Counted from the first letter of the stretch, positions 9,231 through 17,709 are shown. The stretch: DNA of 35,444 nucleotides from Chloroflexota bacterium (GCA_005881715.1 VBEE01000063.1:1-35444), one strand, 5' to 3'. A program made the numbers and translations. Notes: a model not told the origin generated them from the sequence alone.

Positions 9231-9235
9231 ACAGT

Positions 9236-9259
9236 TCGGCCGGCCCGAAGGCCGGCCGA
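9236..9259. terminator. Hairpin between convergent genes, possible bidirectional terminator without U-tract
   Basis: TCGGCCGGCC-CGAA-GGCCGGCCGA, 10-bp perfect stem with tetraloop. Confidence 0.55.
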
Positions 9260-9283
9260 GCCATTGGATGAATCAGCGGACGG

Positions 9284-9754
9284 CTAGTTGTAGATGCAGG
9301 TTGCGTTGCCCTGGATCGTGCCGTGCACGGTTCCCTGCGGCGGAGCGGCCTTGTAGGTAAAGAGCTCGGTGCCGGTCGGAATCGGAGCCGCGGCGTTCCA
9401 GTTGTTGGTCGAGCTGTGCAACAGGTTGGCCATCAGCAGCTCCTGCTGGTTGATCGTGGTGGCCGCGGCCGGGCTGGCCACGTCGCTGGCGCCTGGCAAG
9501 CTGGCTGGCGTCACGGTGCCAACCGGGTAGACGCCGTAGGTATTCCAGTACAGGTCGGCGGCGCCCTGAATGGTCGCGCCATCGGTCTTCATCCCGTTGC
9601 ACGCCGCATTGGCGTTGACACCCGAGATGTTGAAGAGAACGATCGCTGCCAGGATGCCGAGGATCGCGATGACCACGAGCAGCTCGACAAGGGTGAAGCC
9701 TTCCTGGCCGCGATGCGAGCGGCGGCGCGCATCTTTGAGTATGGAGAGAAGCAT
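9284..9754 (-). CDS. pilA: Major type IV pilin-like prepilin
   Basis: Prepilin signal GQEG|FTLVELLVVIAILGILAAIV; strong SD (AAGGAGGT) just upstream; two mature-region Cys (NAACNG, NATCIYN). Confidence 0.92.
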   Translation of the reverse strand: MLLSILKDARRRSHRGQEGFTLVELLVVIAILGILAAIVLFNISGVNANAACNGMKTDGATIQGAADLYWNTYGVYPVGTVTPASLPGASDVASPAAATTINQQELLMANLLHSSTNNWNAAAPIPTGTELFTYKAAPPQGTVHGTIQGNATCIYN

Positions 9755-9825
9755 GATTGTCGTATTACCTCCTTAGTCTCCGTCGAGATTACGGCCCCTT
9801 TCTTGCGAGATTCGTGAAAGTTCGC

Positions 9826-9975
9826 TCAGCGGAGTAGCAGTTGGGAAACGGCGACCGTCACAGCCCCCAGGCTCAGGACGGTGAGCACGAGCGCCACCAG
9901 GGGCCGAGTGCGGCCTGGCCGACGTGGTGGCGCGAAGTCGACAGCGACGCGAGGGGCGTGATCAGGCCGCGACAC
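9826..9975 (-). CDS. 49-aa single-TM protein at the pilN position (mini-PilN candidate), absent from the supplied ORF track
   Basis: GTG start 9975 preceded by GGGAGGTGA SD; translates to MSRPDHAPRVAVDFAPPRRPGRTRPLVALVLTVLSLGAVTVAVSQLLLR*; start overlaps the restored pilM stop. Confidence 0.65.
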   Translation of the reverse strand: MSRPDHAPRVAVDFAPPRRPGRTRPLVALVLTVLSLGAVTVAVSQLLLR

Positions 9976-10886
9976 GGATGTCACCTCCCTGCGACGGACT
10001 GAGCCGGCTCTGCCACTGGTTCTGCTGGATCAGCCCGATCCCGGCAATGTGGGCCTGCCAGGGAAAACCGGGCGGCACGCTGAACCGCGGCGCCGGCTGG
10101 CTAACCCTGAACTCGAAGCGCTCCTCGGCGCGCTGGGGTCCGTCGGGGAGGAAGCTGAAACGCCCGGCGAGAAAGAGGGGCGTCGCCGGCGTGATCGGAA
10201 CGTCTGAGGCGGTCCCCCGCATGAACTTGACGAGCGCGTTCAGGGAAAGCGCCAGCTCGTCAAGCTGAGCGTCAATGTCGTCGGCCGGGGCGTCGAGGAG
10301 GAAGGTGCGAAAGAATCGCGGTCGACCCTCGCGGTCGACCCTGCACCACGAGCACCAGGGTGGCCTCCGCCGCCCCCCACTCGAGCACGAGGCCGTCGGA
10401 GACGCCGATCCCGCGCGCCAGCGCCAGCGGTTTCAAGTCCATGTGCTCGACCTGCAGCCCGGCCGCGCCAATCGCCGCAACCAGGGCGTCGATCATCTCT
10501 CGCCTCGCGGCCACCAGATACACGGCATAGCCATTCGGATCACGAACCGCGTGCCAGGCGAAGTAGACGTCGGCGGCGGCCATCGGCACCTGCCGGCGGC
10601 CTTCGAACACGACCGCACGGCTGAGCTCGCTCTGACGAAGGGCGGGCAATCGGAAATCGCGGAAGGCGGTCCCGGTTTCTCCAATCGCCACCCGGGCACG
10701 GGTCGAGGTGAAGGTCCCAGCTTCCAGCGCGCCCCGCACGGCCGCTGTCAATAGTCGAGTCGGCATCCCATCCGCCAGGGCACCTTCCGGGAGCAGGACC
10801 TCAGCATGATTGATGAGGCGGCGGCCGTCGACCTCCAGCAGCTTCAGTTCCCGAGCGCCGAGGTCGATCGCGCAGAGACGAGTCAC
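9962..10886 (-). pseudogene. pilM: pilM-like gene split by a frameshift (intact 5' part 10272-10886, 3' part continuing to 9962)
   Basis: N-part MTRLCAIDLGARELKLLEVDG (actin-like PilM); the frame continues in another register as RFFRTFLLDAPADDIDAQLDELALSLNALVKFMRG...PLFLAGRFSFLP; break coincides with an exact 13-bp duplication. Confidence 0.85.
10316..10341. repeat. Perfect 2 x 13-bp tandem repeat TCGCGGTCGACCC
   Basis: aa[TCGCGGTCGACCC][TCGCGGTCGACCC]tgcacc read directly. Confidence 0.98.
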
Positions 10887-11308
10887 TGGATGCTTTCCCA
10901 GGTGACGACAGATGACGGACCAACCTGGGTGACCAGTGCCGTTAACGTGCGGCTGGTACCGGTCGCGGTGATGGTCACGTTCCAGGTGGCCCCATTGCCG
11001 TGGCAGGGGTTGCCCTTCTGGATCCCTACGTTGACGGTAATCGCGCCGCTCGGGTAGTTCAGTGTGAGCCCGCTGGTCTTGGGGGCGTTGCAGCCGTTGC
11101 CATTCTTCTCGTCGATGACCTGCATGGCGTAAGCCAGCCCGGCATCGAGGGCATATGTCGATCGCGTGTCTGCGTTTACGGTTCCCAAGCCGAGGAAGGC
11201 GCTGCTGGCCAGCGTCAGGCCTGCCCAGAGGATGAGCAGGAAGGCGGCGACAAACGCCAACACGATGAGAAGCGCCTGTCCGCGCTGGCGATGGCGATGC
11301 CCGAACAT
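10883..11308 (-). CDS. PilX-like minor pilin/assembly protein (start ATG 11308; upstream ORF extension is spurious)
   Basis: MFGHRHRQRGQALLIVLAFVAAFLLILWAGLTLA N-terminal helix; TGATG coupling with the upstream gene; position in pilus operon. Confidence 0.7.
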   Translation of the reverse strand: MFGHRHRQRGQALLIVLAFVAAFLLILWAGLTLASSAFLGLGTVNADTRSTYALDAGLAYAMQVIDEKNGNGCNAPKTSGLTLNYPSGAITVNVGIQKGNPCHGNGATWNVTITATGTSRTLTALVTQVGPSSVVTWESIQ

Positions 11309-11775
11309 CAGATGCACCCGCCCGGGCGGTTGCTCACGTTGAGCACCACGGCCGACGCTCCTGTGGCGGATGGCTGGATGGTGACGGTGCCGTAGCAGCC
11401 GGCCCAGCTGACGGTCACGCTCGTCATGCCGCGGGCGACGACCTGCGGACTCCCATTGACGGTTCGGATCAAGTTCCGGCCGGCATCCACGATGTACACA
11501 ACCGTCACAGGCGGGACCCCGTAGGTCAGCGTCATTGGCCCACCCACCTGAATCGTGCACGGGCAGCCGGCGGTTGACGTCGCGCTGTTGAGGTCTCGAG
11601 TCAGCCAGATGCTGGCGCCGCTAACGGCGGTATCGGCGGCGATCACTCGCGCCTCGTTGCTGATCGCCCGATAGCCCACGAGGAACGTGCCGGCCATCGC
11701 CAGCGTGAGCACGGTAAAGATGGCCACGCCAACCATGGCCTCGACCAGCGTGAAACCACGCTGCCGGCGCTTCAT
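11308..11775 (-). CDS. Minor prepilin (PilW-like)
   Basis: MKRRQRG|FTLVEAMVGVAIFTVLTLAMAG. Confidence 0.88.
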   Translation of the reverse strand: MKRRQRGFTLVEAMVGVAIFTVLTLAMAGTFLVGYRAISNEARVIAADTAVSGASIWLTRDLNSATSTAGCPCTIQVGGPMTLTYGVPPVTVVYIVDAGRNLIRTVNGSPQVVARGMTSVTVSWAGCYGTVTIQPSATGASAVVLNVSNRPGGCI

Positions 11776-12152
11776 GGCAACTCCTTGAGGAAATCGAGTT
11801 GCTCCCGAATGCCATTTGGCCCGCTGACCGTCAGGATGATTTCCTGCAAGCCCGTGTCGGCATTGCCCGCGGCGAAGTTCGGGTTCAAGTTCTTGTTGTA
11901 GTGCAGGACCTGCGTGCTGAATGAATAGCCGCCCAGGGAGAGATGCGCGTAGTTGGCTGCCGCCAGGTAGGGCTGGCTCTTGATGTACTCGGCATCGGAG
12001 CGGGTCATGCGGTCGAGCGTGGTCTCCTGCTGATGGCGGGTCGCGGCCAGTGTGGTTGCCGAGAACCCGCCGAGCACGGTGACGACAATAACGGCCAGGA
12101 GCGCCATGGCAACCGTGGTTTCGATCAAGCTGAAGCCGCGCTTGACGGTCAT
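11772..12152 (-). CDS. Minor prepilin (PilV-like)
   Basis: MTVKRG|FSLIETTVAMALLAVIVVTVLGG; overlaps both neighbours by 4 nt. Confidence 0.86.
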   Translation of the reverse strand: MTVKRGFSLIETTVAMALLAVIVVTVLGGFSATTLAATRHQQETTLDRMTRSDAEYIKSQPYLAAANYAHLSLGGYSFSTQVLHYNKNLNPNFAAGNADTGLQEIILTVSGPNGIREQLDFLKELP

Positions 12153-13360
12153 TTCAGGGCTCCCACCAGGCCGTACATCGCCGAGATCAGCGAGACGGCG
12201 ATGAAGCCGACGATGACGCCGACCGCCACGGTCATCACGGGCTCGATCAGCGACGTCATCGCCCGGATTCGATACTCCAGCTCCTCCTCGTAGAACTCGG
12301 CGGCTTGTTCCAGGTAGGTATCCAGCGTTCCCGTCTCCTCGCCGACGCGAACCATCTGGGTCAGCATGGGCGGAAACAGGCGCGTCCGAATCAGCGGTCC
12401 GGCAAACCCCTCACCACTCGTCATCTGCTCCTTCACGGTGGCCAGTCCTTTCTGGAAGACCCTGTTGCCGGTGCTGGCGATGACGGCCTCGAAGGTCTGT
12501 CCCAACGGCACGCCGGCCTTCAACACCATCGCCAGTGTCCGGGCAAAGCGATTGAGCACGGCCGACAGGACGATCGGCCCCAGGATCGGCGCCTTGATCG
12601 AGAGCTGGTCTTTGGCGTAGATCCCGCGTGACGTTCGCAGCGCGAGGACCATGGCGCCCGCGATCGTGATGATCACCGCGGCGATGATCAGTGCCCACTG
12701 GCGGGTGAAATTGACAATGCCGATCAGGATCCGGGTTGATAACGGCAGCTCCACCCGGAACTCCGCGAAGATCCGAACAAAAGCGGGTAGCGCGAAGAAA
12801 ACAAGAATGATGACAACCCCGGTCGCGACCACCAGGATGACGGCGGGGTAGATCATGGCGGCTTGAACCCGGCGCGCCGTGTTCAGGTCCCGCCGCAGAT
12901 ATCCCGCCAGCTCGGTCAGCGTCGCCTCGAGGTTACCGGTGAGCTCCGCCACGCGTACCAGGTCGATGTAGAGGGCGGGGAACACCTTGGGGTGCTTGGC
13001 CAGCGCCTCCGAAAGATTCTGGCCACGCTCGAGGTCGTCGAGCACCGCCAGGATCACCCGCTTGAACAGGGGTGACGCCGTTTCCTGCGCGATGGTTCCG
13101 AGTGCCCGACTCATCGGCACCCCGGCGCCGACAAAGGTCGCCAGCTGGCGCGTGAAGAGAATGATGTCCGCGCGGGAGATCTGATAGAGGGATGGAAAGT
13201 AATCCGCCATCGTTTTCTTCGGCGGCGCCGGGTTGAGTTCGACGATCTTGAGGCCCTCCAGCCACAGAGCCTGCTCGGCGGCCGAACTGCCTTCGGCCTC
13301 GATTCGTCCGTCGCGCCGCTGCCCGGCTTCCGTGTAAGCCCGGTACGCGTAGCTAGGCAT
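12149..13360 (-). CDS. pilC: Type IV pilus inner-membrane platform protein
   Basis: Two GspF-type halves (FTRQLATFVGAGVPMSRAL; FARTLAMVLKAGVPLGQTFEAV), MVRVGEETGTLD, C-terminal TM. Confidence 0.94.
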   Translation of the reverse strand: MPSYAYRAYTEAGQRRDGRIEAEGSSAAEQALWLEGLKIVELNPAPPKKTMADYFPSLYQISRADIILFTRQLATFVGAGVPMSRALGTIAQETASPLFKRVILAVLDDLERGQNLSEALAKHPKVFPALYIDLVRVAELTGNLEATLTELAGYLRRDLNTARRVQAAMIYPAVILVVATGVVIILVFFALPAFVRIFAEFRVELPLSTRILIGIVNFTRQWALIIAAVIITIAGAMVLALRTSRGIYAKDQLSIKAPILGPIVLSAVLNRFARTLAMVLKAGVPLGQTFEAVIASTGNRVFQKGLATVKEQMTSGEGFAGPLIRTRLFPPMLTQMVRVGEETGTLDTYLEQAAEFYEEELEYRIRAMTSLIEPVMTVAVGVIVGFIAVSLISAMYGLVGALK

Positions 13361-15080
13361 CGTCGGCCTCGCTCAGGTGCACGGAACGCATCACCTCGGC
13401 GATCGTGGTCAGGCCCTCATCGATCTTCGCCAGGCCCGAGGAGCGCAGCGTCGTCATGCCTTCGGCGATCGCGCGCTCGCGCAACGCCTCGGGTGGCGCA
13501 TCACGCACCAGTTCCCGCTTGATGGTGTCGCTCATGCGGAGAACCTCGAAAACGCCGATGCGACCGTGGAAGCCGGTGTGCGCGCAAAAGGCGCAGCCGT
13601 TTCCGCGGTGGAAGATCTGGCCCGCGCCGCCCATCGCTCGGTAGAACTCCAGCTCCTCGGTTGGAGGCTCGTACAACACGCTGCACTCGGGGCAGATCCG
13701 CCGGACCAGGCGCTGCGCCAGGACGCCAGTTACCGCCGAGGTCACCATGAACGATTCGATGCCCATCTCCAGGAATCGGTAGATCGCACCGACCGCATCG
13801 GTCGCGTGCAGCGATGACAGGACCAGGTGCCCGGTGAGCGCCGACTGCACCGAGATCTCGGCCGTCTCTTTATCCCGGATTTCGCCGACGAGGATGGCGT
13901 CCGGGTCCTGGCGAAGGATGGCGCGAAGCCCATTCGCGAACGTGATCCCCGCCAGGCGGTTGATCTGGATCTGGTTCACGCCCTCGAATGTGTACTCGAC
14001 CGGATCCTCGATGGTCATGATGTTCTGTTCCATCCGATTGAGCTCGTTGAGGGCCGCGTAGAGCGTGGTCGTCTTTCCGCTCCCCGTCGGGCCGGTGACC
14101 AGGATCATGCCGTAGGGCGATCGGACCAGCGCGCGGAAGGTCAGCAACGACGCCCGTGAAAAGCCCAGCGTGTCGAGACCAAGGATGGAGCGCGACCGCT
14201 CCAGGAGGCGCAGCACGACCTTTTCGCCCCAGATGGTCTCGATGGTTCCCACGCGGATATCGAGCGGCCGGCCGTCGACCGTCGTCTGAATCTGTCCGTC
14301 CTGGCTGTGGCGCCGGTCGACGATGTCGAGGTTGGCCAGCAGCTTCACGCGCGAGGCGATCGGCGCGGCCAGGGTCGCCGGCAGCCGGGTCGCATCGTGC
14401 AGCACGCCGTCAATCCGAAAGCGCACTCGCAGGTGATCCTGCTGCGGCTCGATGTGAATGTCCGATGCTCGCTCCTCCGCGCCCTGGGCGATGATCAAGT
14501 CGACGATTTGCACCACCGGCGCGTCTTGCTTGACCTCCGCCAGCCGTCGGGTCGCCACGGTGGGCCGGCGTGTCTCCTCGAAGGAGCGGACGTTGCGGTC
14601 GACCCCGGTTCGAAGTTTGTAAGCCTGGGTGATCGCGTGCTCGATCTGCGATCGCACGCCCAGCACGGGCTTGATGCGCTTCCGGGTCAGCACCTTCAGC
14701 TCGGCGAACAGTGCCAGGTCACCCGGGTCGACCGTTGCGAGTTCAAGCTCGTCCTTGTCCACCCGAATGGGCAGGATGATGTGTTCGCGGGCGTACGACT
14801 CGGAGATCAGCGCGAGCGCCTGGCTCTCGATCCGCGTCCGGCTGAAATCGACTTGCGGGACATTGAAATGCAGGCTGAGCACACCGGCCAGCGCCTTTTC
14901 GTCGACGAGCCCCTGCGCGAGCAGGATCTGTCCCAATGGGCGGCGCTGTCGCTTTTGCTCAGCCAGGGCCGCCTCCAGCTGTTCCGCGGTCAGCAGCCCG
15001 CTCTCAAGCAGGAGCTCACCAAGGCGCTTTTCCTGGCGAAGCCCAAACCGTCCGGCGGGCTGGCGCTCCACGGCGCTCAC
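13353..15080 (-). CDS. pilB: Type IV pilus assembly ATPase with N-terminal MshEN domain
   Basis: Walker A GPTGSGKTTTLYAAL, IMTIEDPVEY, Walker B AILVGEIRDKETAEI, CPEC...CAFC zinc motif; MshEN motifs near N-terminus. Confidence 0.95.
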   Translation of the reverse strand: MSAVERQPAGRFGLRQEKRLGELLLESGLLTAEQLEAALAEQKRQRRPLGQILLAQGLVDEKALAGVLSLHFNVPQVDFSRTRIESQALALISESYAREHIILPIRVDKDELELATVDPGDLALFAELKVLTRKRIKPVLGVRSQIEHAITQAYKLRTGVDRNVRSFEETRRPTVATRRLAEVKQDAPVVQIVDLIIAQGAEERASDIHIEPQQDHLRVRFRIDGVLHDATRLPATLAAPIASRVKLLANLDIVDRRHSQDGQIQTTVDGRPLDIRVGTIETIWGEKVVLRLLERSRSILGLDTLGFSRASLLTFRALVRSPYGMILVTGPTGSGKTTTLYAALNELNRMEQNIMTIEDPVEYTFEGVNQIQINRLAGITFANGLRAILRQDPDAILVGEIRDKETAEISVQSALTGHLVLSSLHATDAVGAIYRFLEMGIESFMVTSAVTGVLAQRLVRRICPECSVLYEPPTEELEFYRAMGGAGQIFHRGNGCAFCAHTGFHGRIGVFEVLRMSDTIKRELVRDAPPEALRERAIAEGMTTLRSSGLAKIDEGLTTIAEVMRSVHLSEADDA

Positions 15081-15271
15081 GCGACCGCCTCGCGGACCGG
15101 CCCTTCCAGCCGGCGGCGGATCTCGGTGAGCGCCTCCGGGGTGAAGCGCAGATGCCGGCCGGGAGTGCGGAACGCGGGCTGAATGTCACCCCGGTTCACC
15201 GCGCGGATCAGCGTCGACTTACTGATCCCCAGCCAGCGTGCCGCCTCGCTCGTCGACAGCGCCGGCTTCAT
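15077..15271 (-). CDS. Small HTH_17 / BldC-like DNA-binding protein
   Basis: LSTSEAARWLGISKSTLIRAVNRGDIQPAFRTPGRHLRFTPEAL: winged HTH with RTPGxHxRF wing; ATGA overlap with pilB. Confidence 0.85.
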   Translation of the reverse strand: MKPALSTSEAARWLGISKSTLIRAVNRGDIQPAFRTPGRHLRFTPEALTEIRRRLEGPVREAVA

Positions 15272-15316
15272 GGGTGTCCAACCGGAGCAAACGCGTCAAG
15301 CGGGGCAAACCTGCGG

Positions 15317-16342
15317 CTAAGCGGCGAGGCGACGCAACTCCTCTGGGTGCTGTGCCCGGGCGGCGGCCGCGCCAAAATCCACGAGGCCGGCTTTGACCAG
15401 TTCGCCCAGGCTTCGCTCCATCGTGTTCATGCCGTCCTTGACCCCCGTCTCGAGCACATTGCGCAGCTGGCGCGTCTTGCCTTCCTTGATCAGGTTCTGG
15501 ACGGCGATGGTGTTGAGCAGCACCTCGAAGGCGGCGACTCGGCCGGGGCCGTCACGGCGGGGCAGTAATTGCTGGTAGATGACGGCCGTCAGCGTGTTCG
15601 AAAGCTGGACCCGGACCTGCTGCTGCTGCTCGGCGGGGAAGACGTCCACCACGCGGTCGACGGCCTGGGCCGTGTCATTGGTATGCAGGGTAGCCAGTAC
15701 CAGGTGACCGGTTTCGGCGATCGTGATCGCCGCCGAGATGGTCTCGAGGTCCCGCATCTCGCCGATGAGGAGCACGTCGGGCGTCTGGCGAAGGGCCGCC
15801 CTCAAGCCGTCCGCGAAGGAGGCGACATCCGCGCCGACCTCACGTTGCTCGACAATACTGCGCTGGTGCCGGTAGACGTACTCGATCGGGTCCTCGATGG
15901 TGATCACGTGGCACGGCCTGGTCGCCACGATGTCGTTCACCATCGCCGCCAGGGTGGAGGACTTGCCCGAGCCGGTCGGACCGGTCACCAGGATCAGACC
16001 CTGGCCCAGCCGGGTCAGGCCGCGCACCACCATGGGCACGCCGAGCTGGTCGAAGTTCGGAATCTGGTAGGGAATCAGCCGCAACGCCAGGCCAACGGAT
16101 CCGCGCTGCCTGAAGGCGTTGATCCGGAAGCGCGCCTGCCCTTTCCAGTTGAAGGAGAAGTCGAGATCGCCCTGTCCCTGGAAGCGGGCCCACCGCTCGG
16201 GCGACGCCACTTCCCGGGCCATCTCCTCGATCTGGTCAGGGCGAAGTGGATCGCGGGCGATTGGGACCAGGGCACCGTCCTTGCGCATGGTCGGCGGCGC
16301 GCCGGCCGACAGGATGAGGTCGGACGCTGCCTGCTCCAGCAA
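15317..16342 (-). CDS. pilT: Type IV pilus retraction ATPase; true start probably slightly upstream of 16342
   Basis: ASDLILSAGAPPTMRKDG, GPTGSGKSSTLAAM, HVITIEDPIEYVYRH, LIGEMRDLETI, ATLHTNDTAQAVDR. Confidence 0.94.
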   Translation of the reverse strand: MLEQAASDLILSAGAPPTMRKDGALVPIARDPLRPDQIEEMAREVASPERWARFQGQGDLDFSFNWKGQARFRINAFRQRGSVGLALRLIPYQIPNFDQLGVPMVVRGLTRLGQGLILVTGPTGSGKSSTLAAMVNDIVATRPCHVITIEDPIEYVYRHQRSIVEQREVGADVASFADGLRAALRQTPDVLLIGEMRDLETISAAITIAETGHLVLATLHTNDTAQAVDRVVDVFPAEQQQQVRVQLSNTLTAVIYQQLLPRRDGPGRVAAFEVLLNTIAVQNLIKEGKTRQLRNVLETGVKDGMNTMERSLGELVKAGLVDFGAAAARAQHPEELRRLAA

Positions 16343-16408
16343 GACCTGGAGGTAGGCATCGATGATCAGAGGGTGCGAGTCGGCCGGCTGGCCCGGAGGC
16401 GTGATTGA

Positions 16409-16822
16409 TTGCTTGACATCCTGTGCAACCTGCTGGGTGCGGCCTTCTTGCTTCCGCTCGGGGCCGCCCTGGGCAGCTTTACCGAGGTCGTTTACGATCG
16501 CCTCCCCCGGGGAGAGTCACTGCTCTGGCCGCCTTCGCACTGCCGCACCTGCGGCCACCGGCTGAGCGCCGACGAGCTCGTCCCGGTGATCAGCTACCTG
16601 GCCCAGCGGGGCCGTTGCCGTGCCTGCGATATTCCGATCGGGCGGGGCGTGCCGATCCGCGAAGCCCTGAGCGGGCTGGCCCTGGCGCTCCCCTGGGCGG
16701 TCACGGGCTGCGCGCATCCGGTGGCCGCCCTGGTGATCGGCGTCGCTCTGCTGGTGGCGGTCTGGGTGGTGCGCGGCGCGCTTGTTGGCCGGGCCTCGAG
16801 CCCAGGCCGCGGAAGCAATTAA
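16409..16822 (+). CDS. Stand-alone prepilin peptidase N-terminal (A24 N / methylase-type) domain, no aspartic protease domain
   Basis: GAALGSFTEVVYDRLPRGESLLWPPSHCRTCGHRLSADELVPVISYLAQRGRCRACDIPIGRGVPIREALSG; ORF ends after about 137 aa. Confidence 0.85.
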   Translation: MLDILCNLLGAAFLLPLGAALGSFTEVVYDRLPRGESLLWPPSHCRTCGHRLSADELVPVISYLAQRGRCRACDIPIGRGVPIREALSGLALALPWAVTGCAHPVAALVIGVALLVAVWVVRGALVGRASSPGRGSN

Positions 16823-16851
16823 GGCCGCAACCGCGCGTTACCTAGGCAGCC

Positions 16852-17709
16852 TTGAAGCTGACGCGGCCCCTGTTCCCGAAAGAAACGCTCGGAATCCGCC
16901 GGATCCTCGGCCTGGCCGTCATGATGGCGGCGGTGGCGGCGGTCGCCTACCTTGAGCGATTTCTTGGCCATGACCTTGACCTGCGACTCCTGTACTTCCT
17001 GATCGTTCTGTGCGGCGCCATTCTGCTGCCGCGCTTGCTGGCCCTGGCGGTGGCCACCAGCGTTGCGATCGTGAGCGTGGGCGTCAGCGGCATCGAGGGG
17101 AGCAACCTCGTCATCAATGGAATCACCCATCTCTTGATGTACGGCTACGCCGCCCTGCTGACCAACAACTGGGAACAGGAACGCCGGCGGCTGATGCGGA
17201 TGAGCCGCGTCGACGAGCTGACCGGTCTGCACAACCTGCGAGCGCTTCACGAGCAGCTCCCCACCTGGCTGGGACCGGCCGCCCGAACCGGCCGGCGGAT
17301 GGCGCTGATGATGATGGACGTGGACGGCTTCAAAGCCGTCAACGATCGGCTCGGGCACGGCGTCGGCAACGAGTTGCTCAAGGAGGTGGCAAACCTGCTT
17401 CGCTTTGCTGTGCGCGTCGGCGACGAGCCGTTCCGATTCGGTGGCGACGAATTCGTCCTGCTGCTGTCGGATGCAGACGGTGCCGGCGCGCTGATCGTTG
17501 CGCAGCGGATCCAGGACATCTACCGGTCGATGGGTCAGACCCTGCGTGGCACGGACGTCGAGGTGTCCTTCAGCATCGGGGTCGCGGTCTTCCCCGAGGA
17601 TGGGTCAACCCCGCAGACCTTGCTGGAGCGGGCCGACGAGGCGCTCCTGATCGCCAAGCGCACCGGACCGGCCAACGTCGTCCGCTACGTCGAGCGCGCC
17701 GTAGCCTAG
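16852..17709 (+). CDS. Membrane-anchored diguanylate cyclase (GGDEF)
   Basis: N-terminal TMs, [25 protein letters not shown] with RVGD I-site five residues upstream; TTG start. Confidence 0.9.
   Translation: MKLTRPLFPKETLGIRRILGLAVMMAAVAAVAYLERFLGHDLDLRLLYFLIVLCGAILLPRLLALAVATSVAIVSVGVSGIEGSNLVINGITHLLMYGYAALLTNNWEQERRRLMRMSRVDELTGLHNLRALHEQLPTWLGPAARTGRRMALMMMDVDGFKAVNDRLGHGVGNELLKEVANLLRFAVRVGDEPFRFGGDEFVLLLSDADGAGALIVAQRIQDIYRSMGQTLRGTDVEVSFSIGVAVFPEDGSTPQTLLERADEALLIAKRTGPANVVRYVERAVA

Noticed and set aside
17706-17709. Convergent stop codons overlapping in CTAG
   Set aside because: Real, but common in compact genomes; no functional implication.
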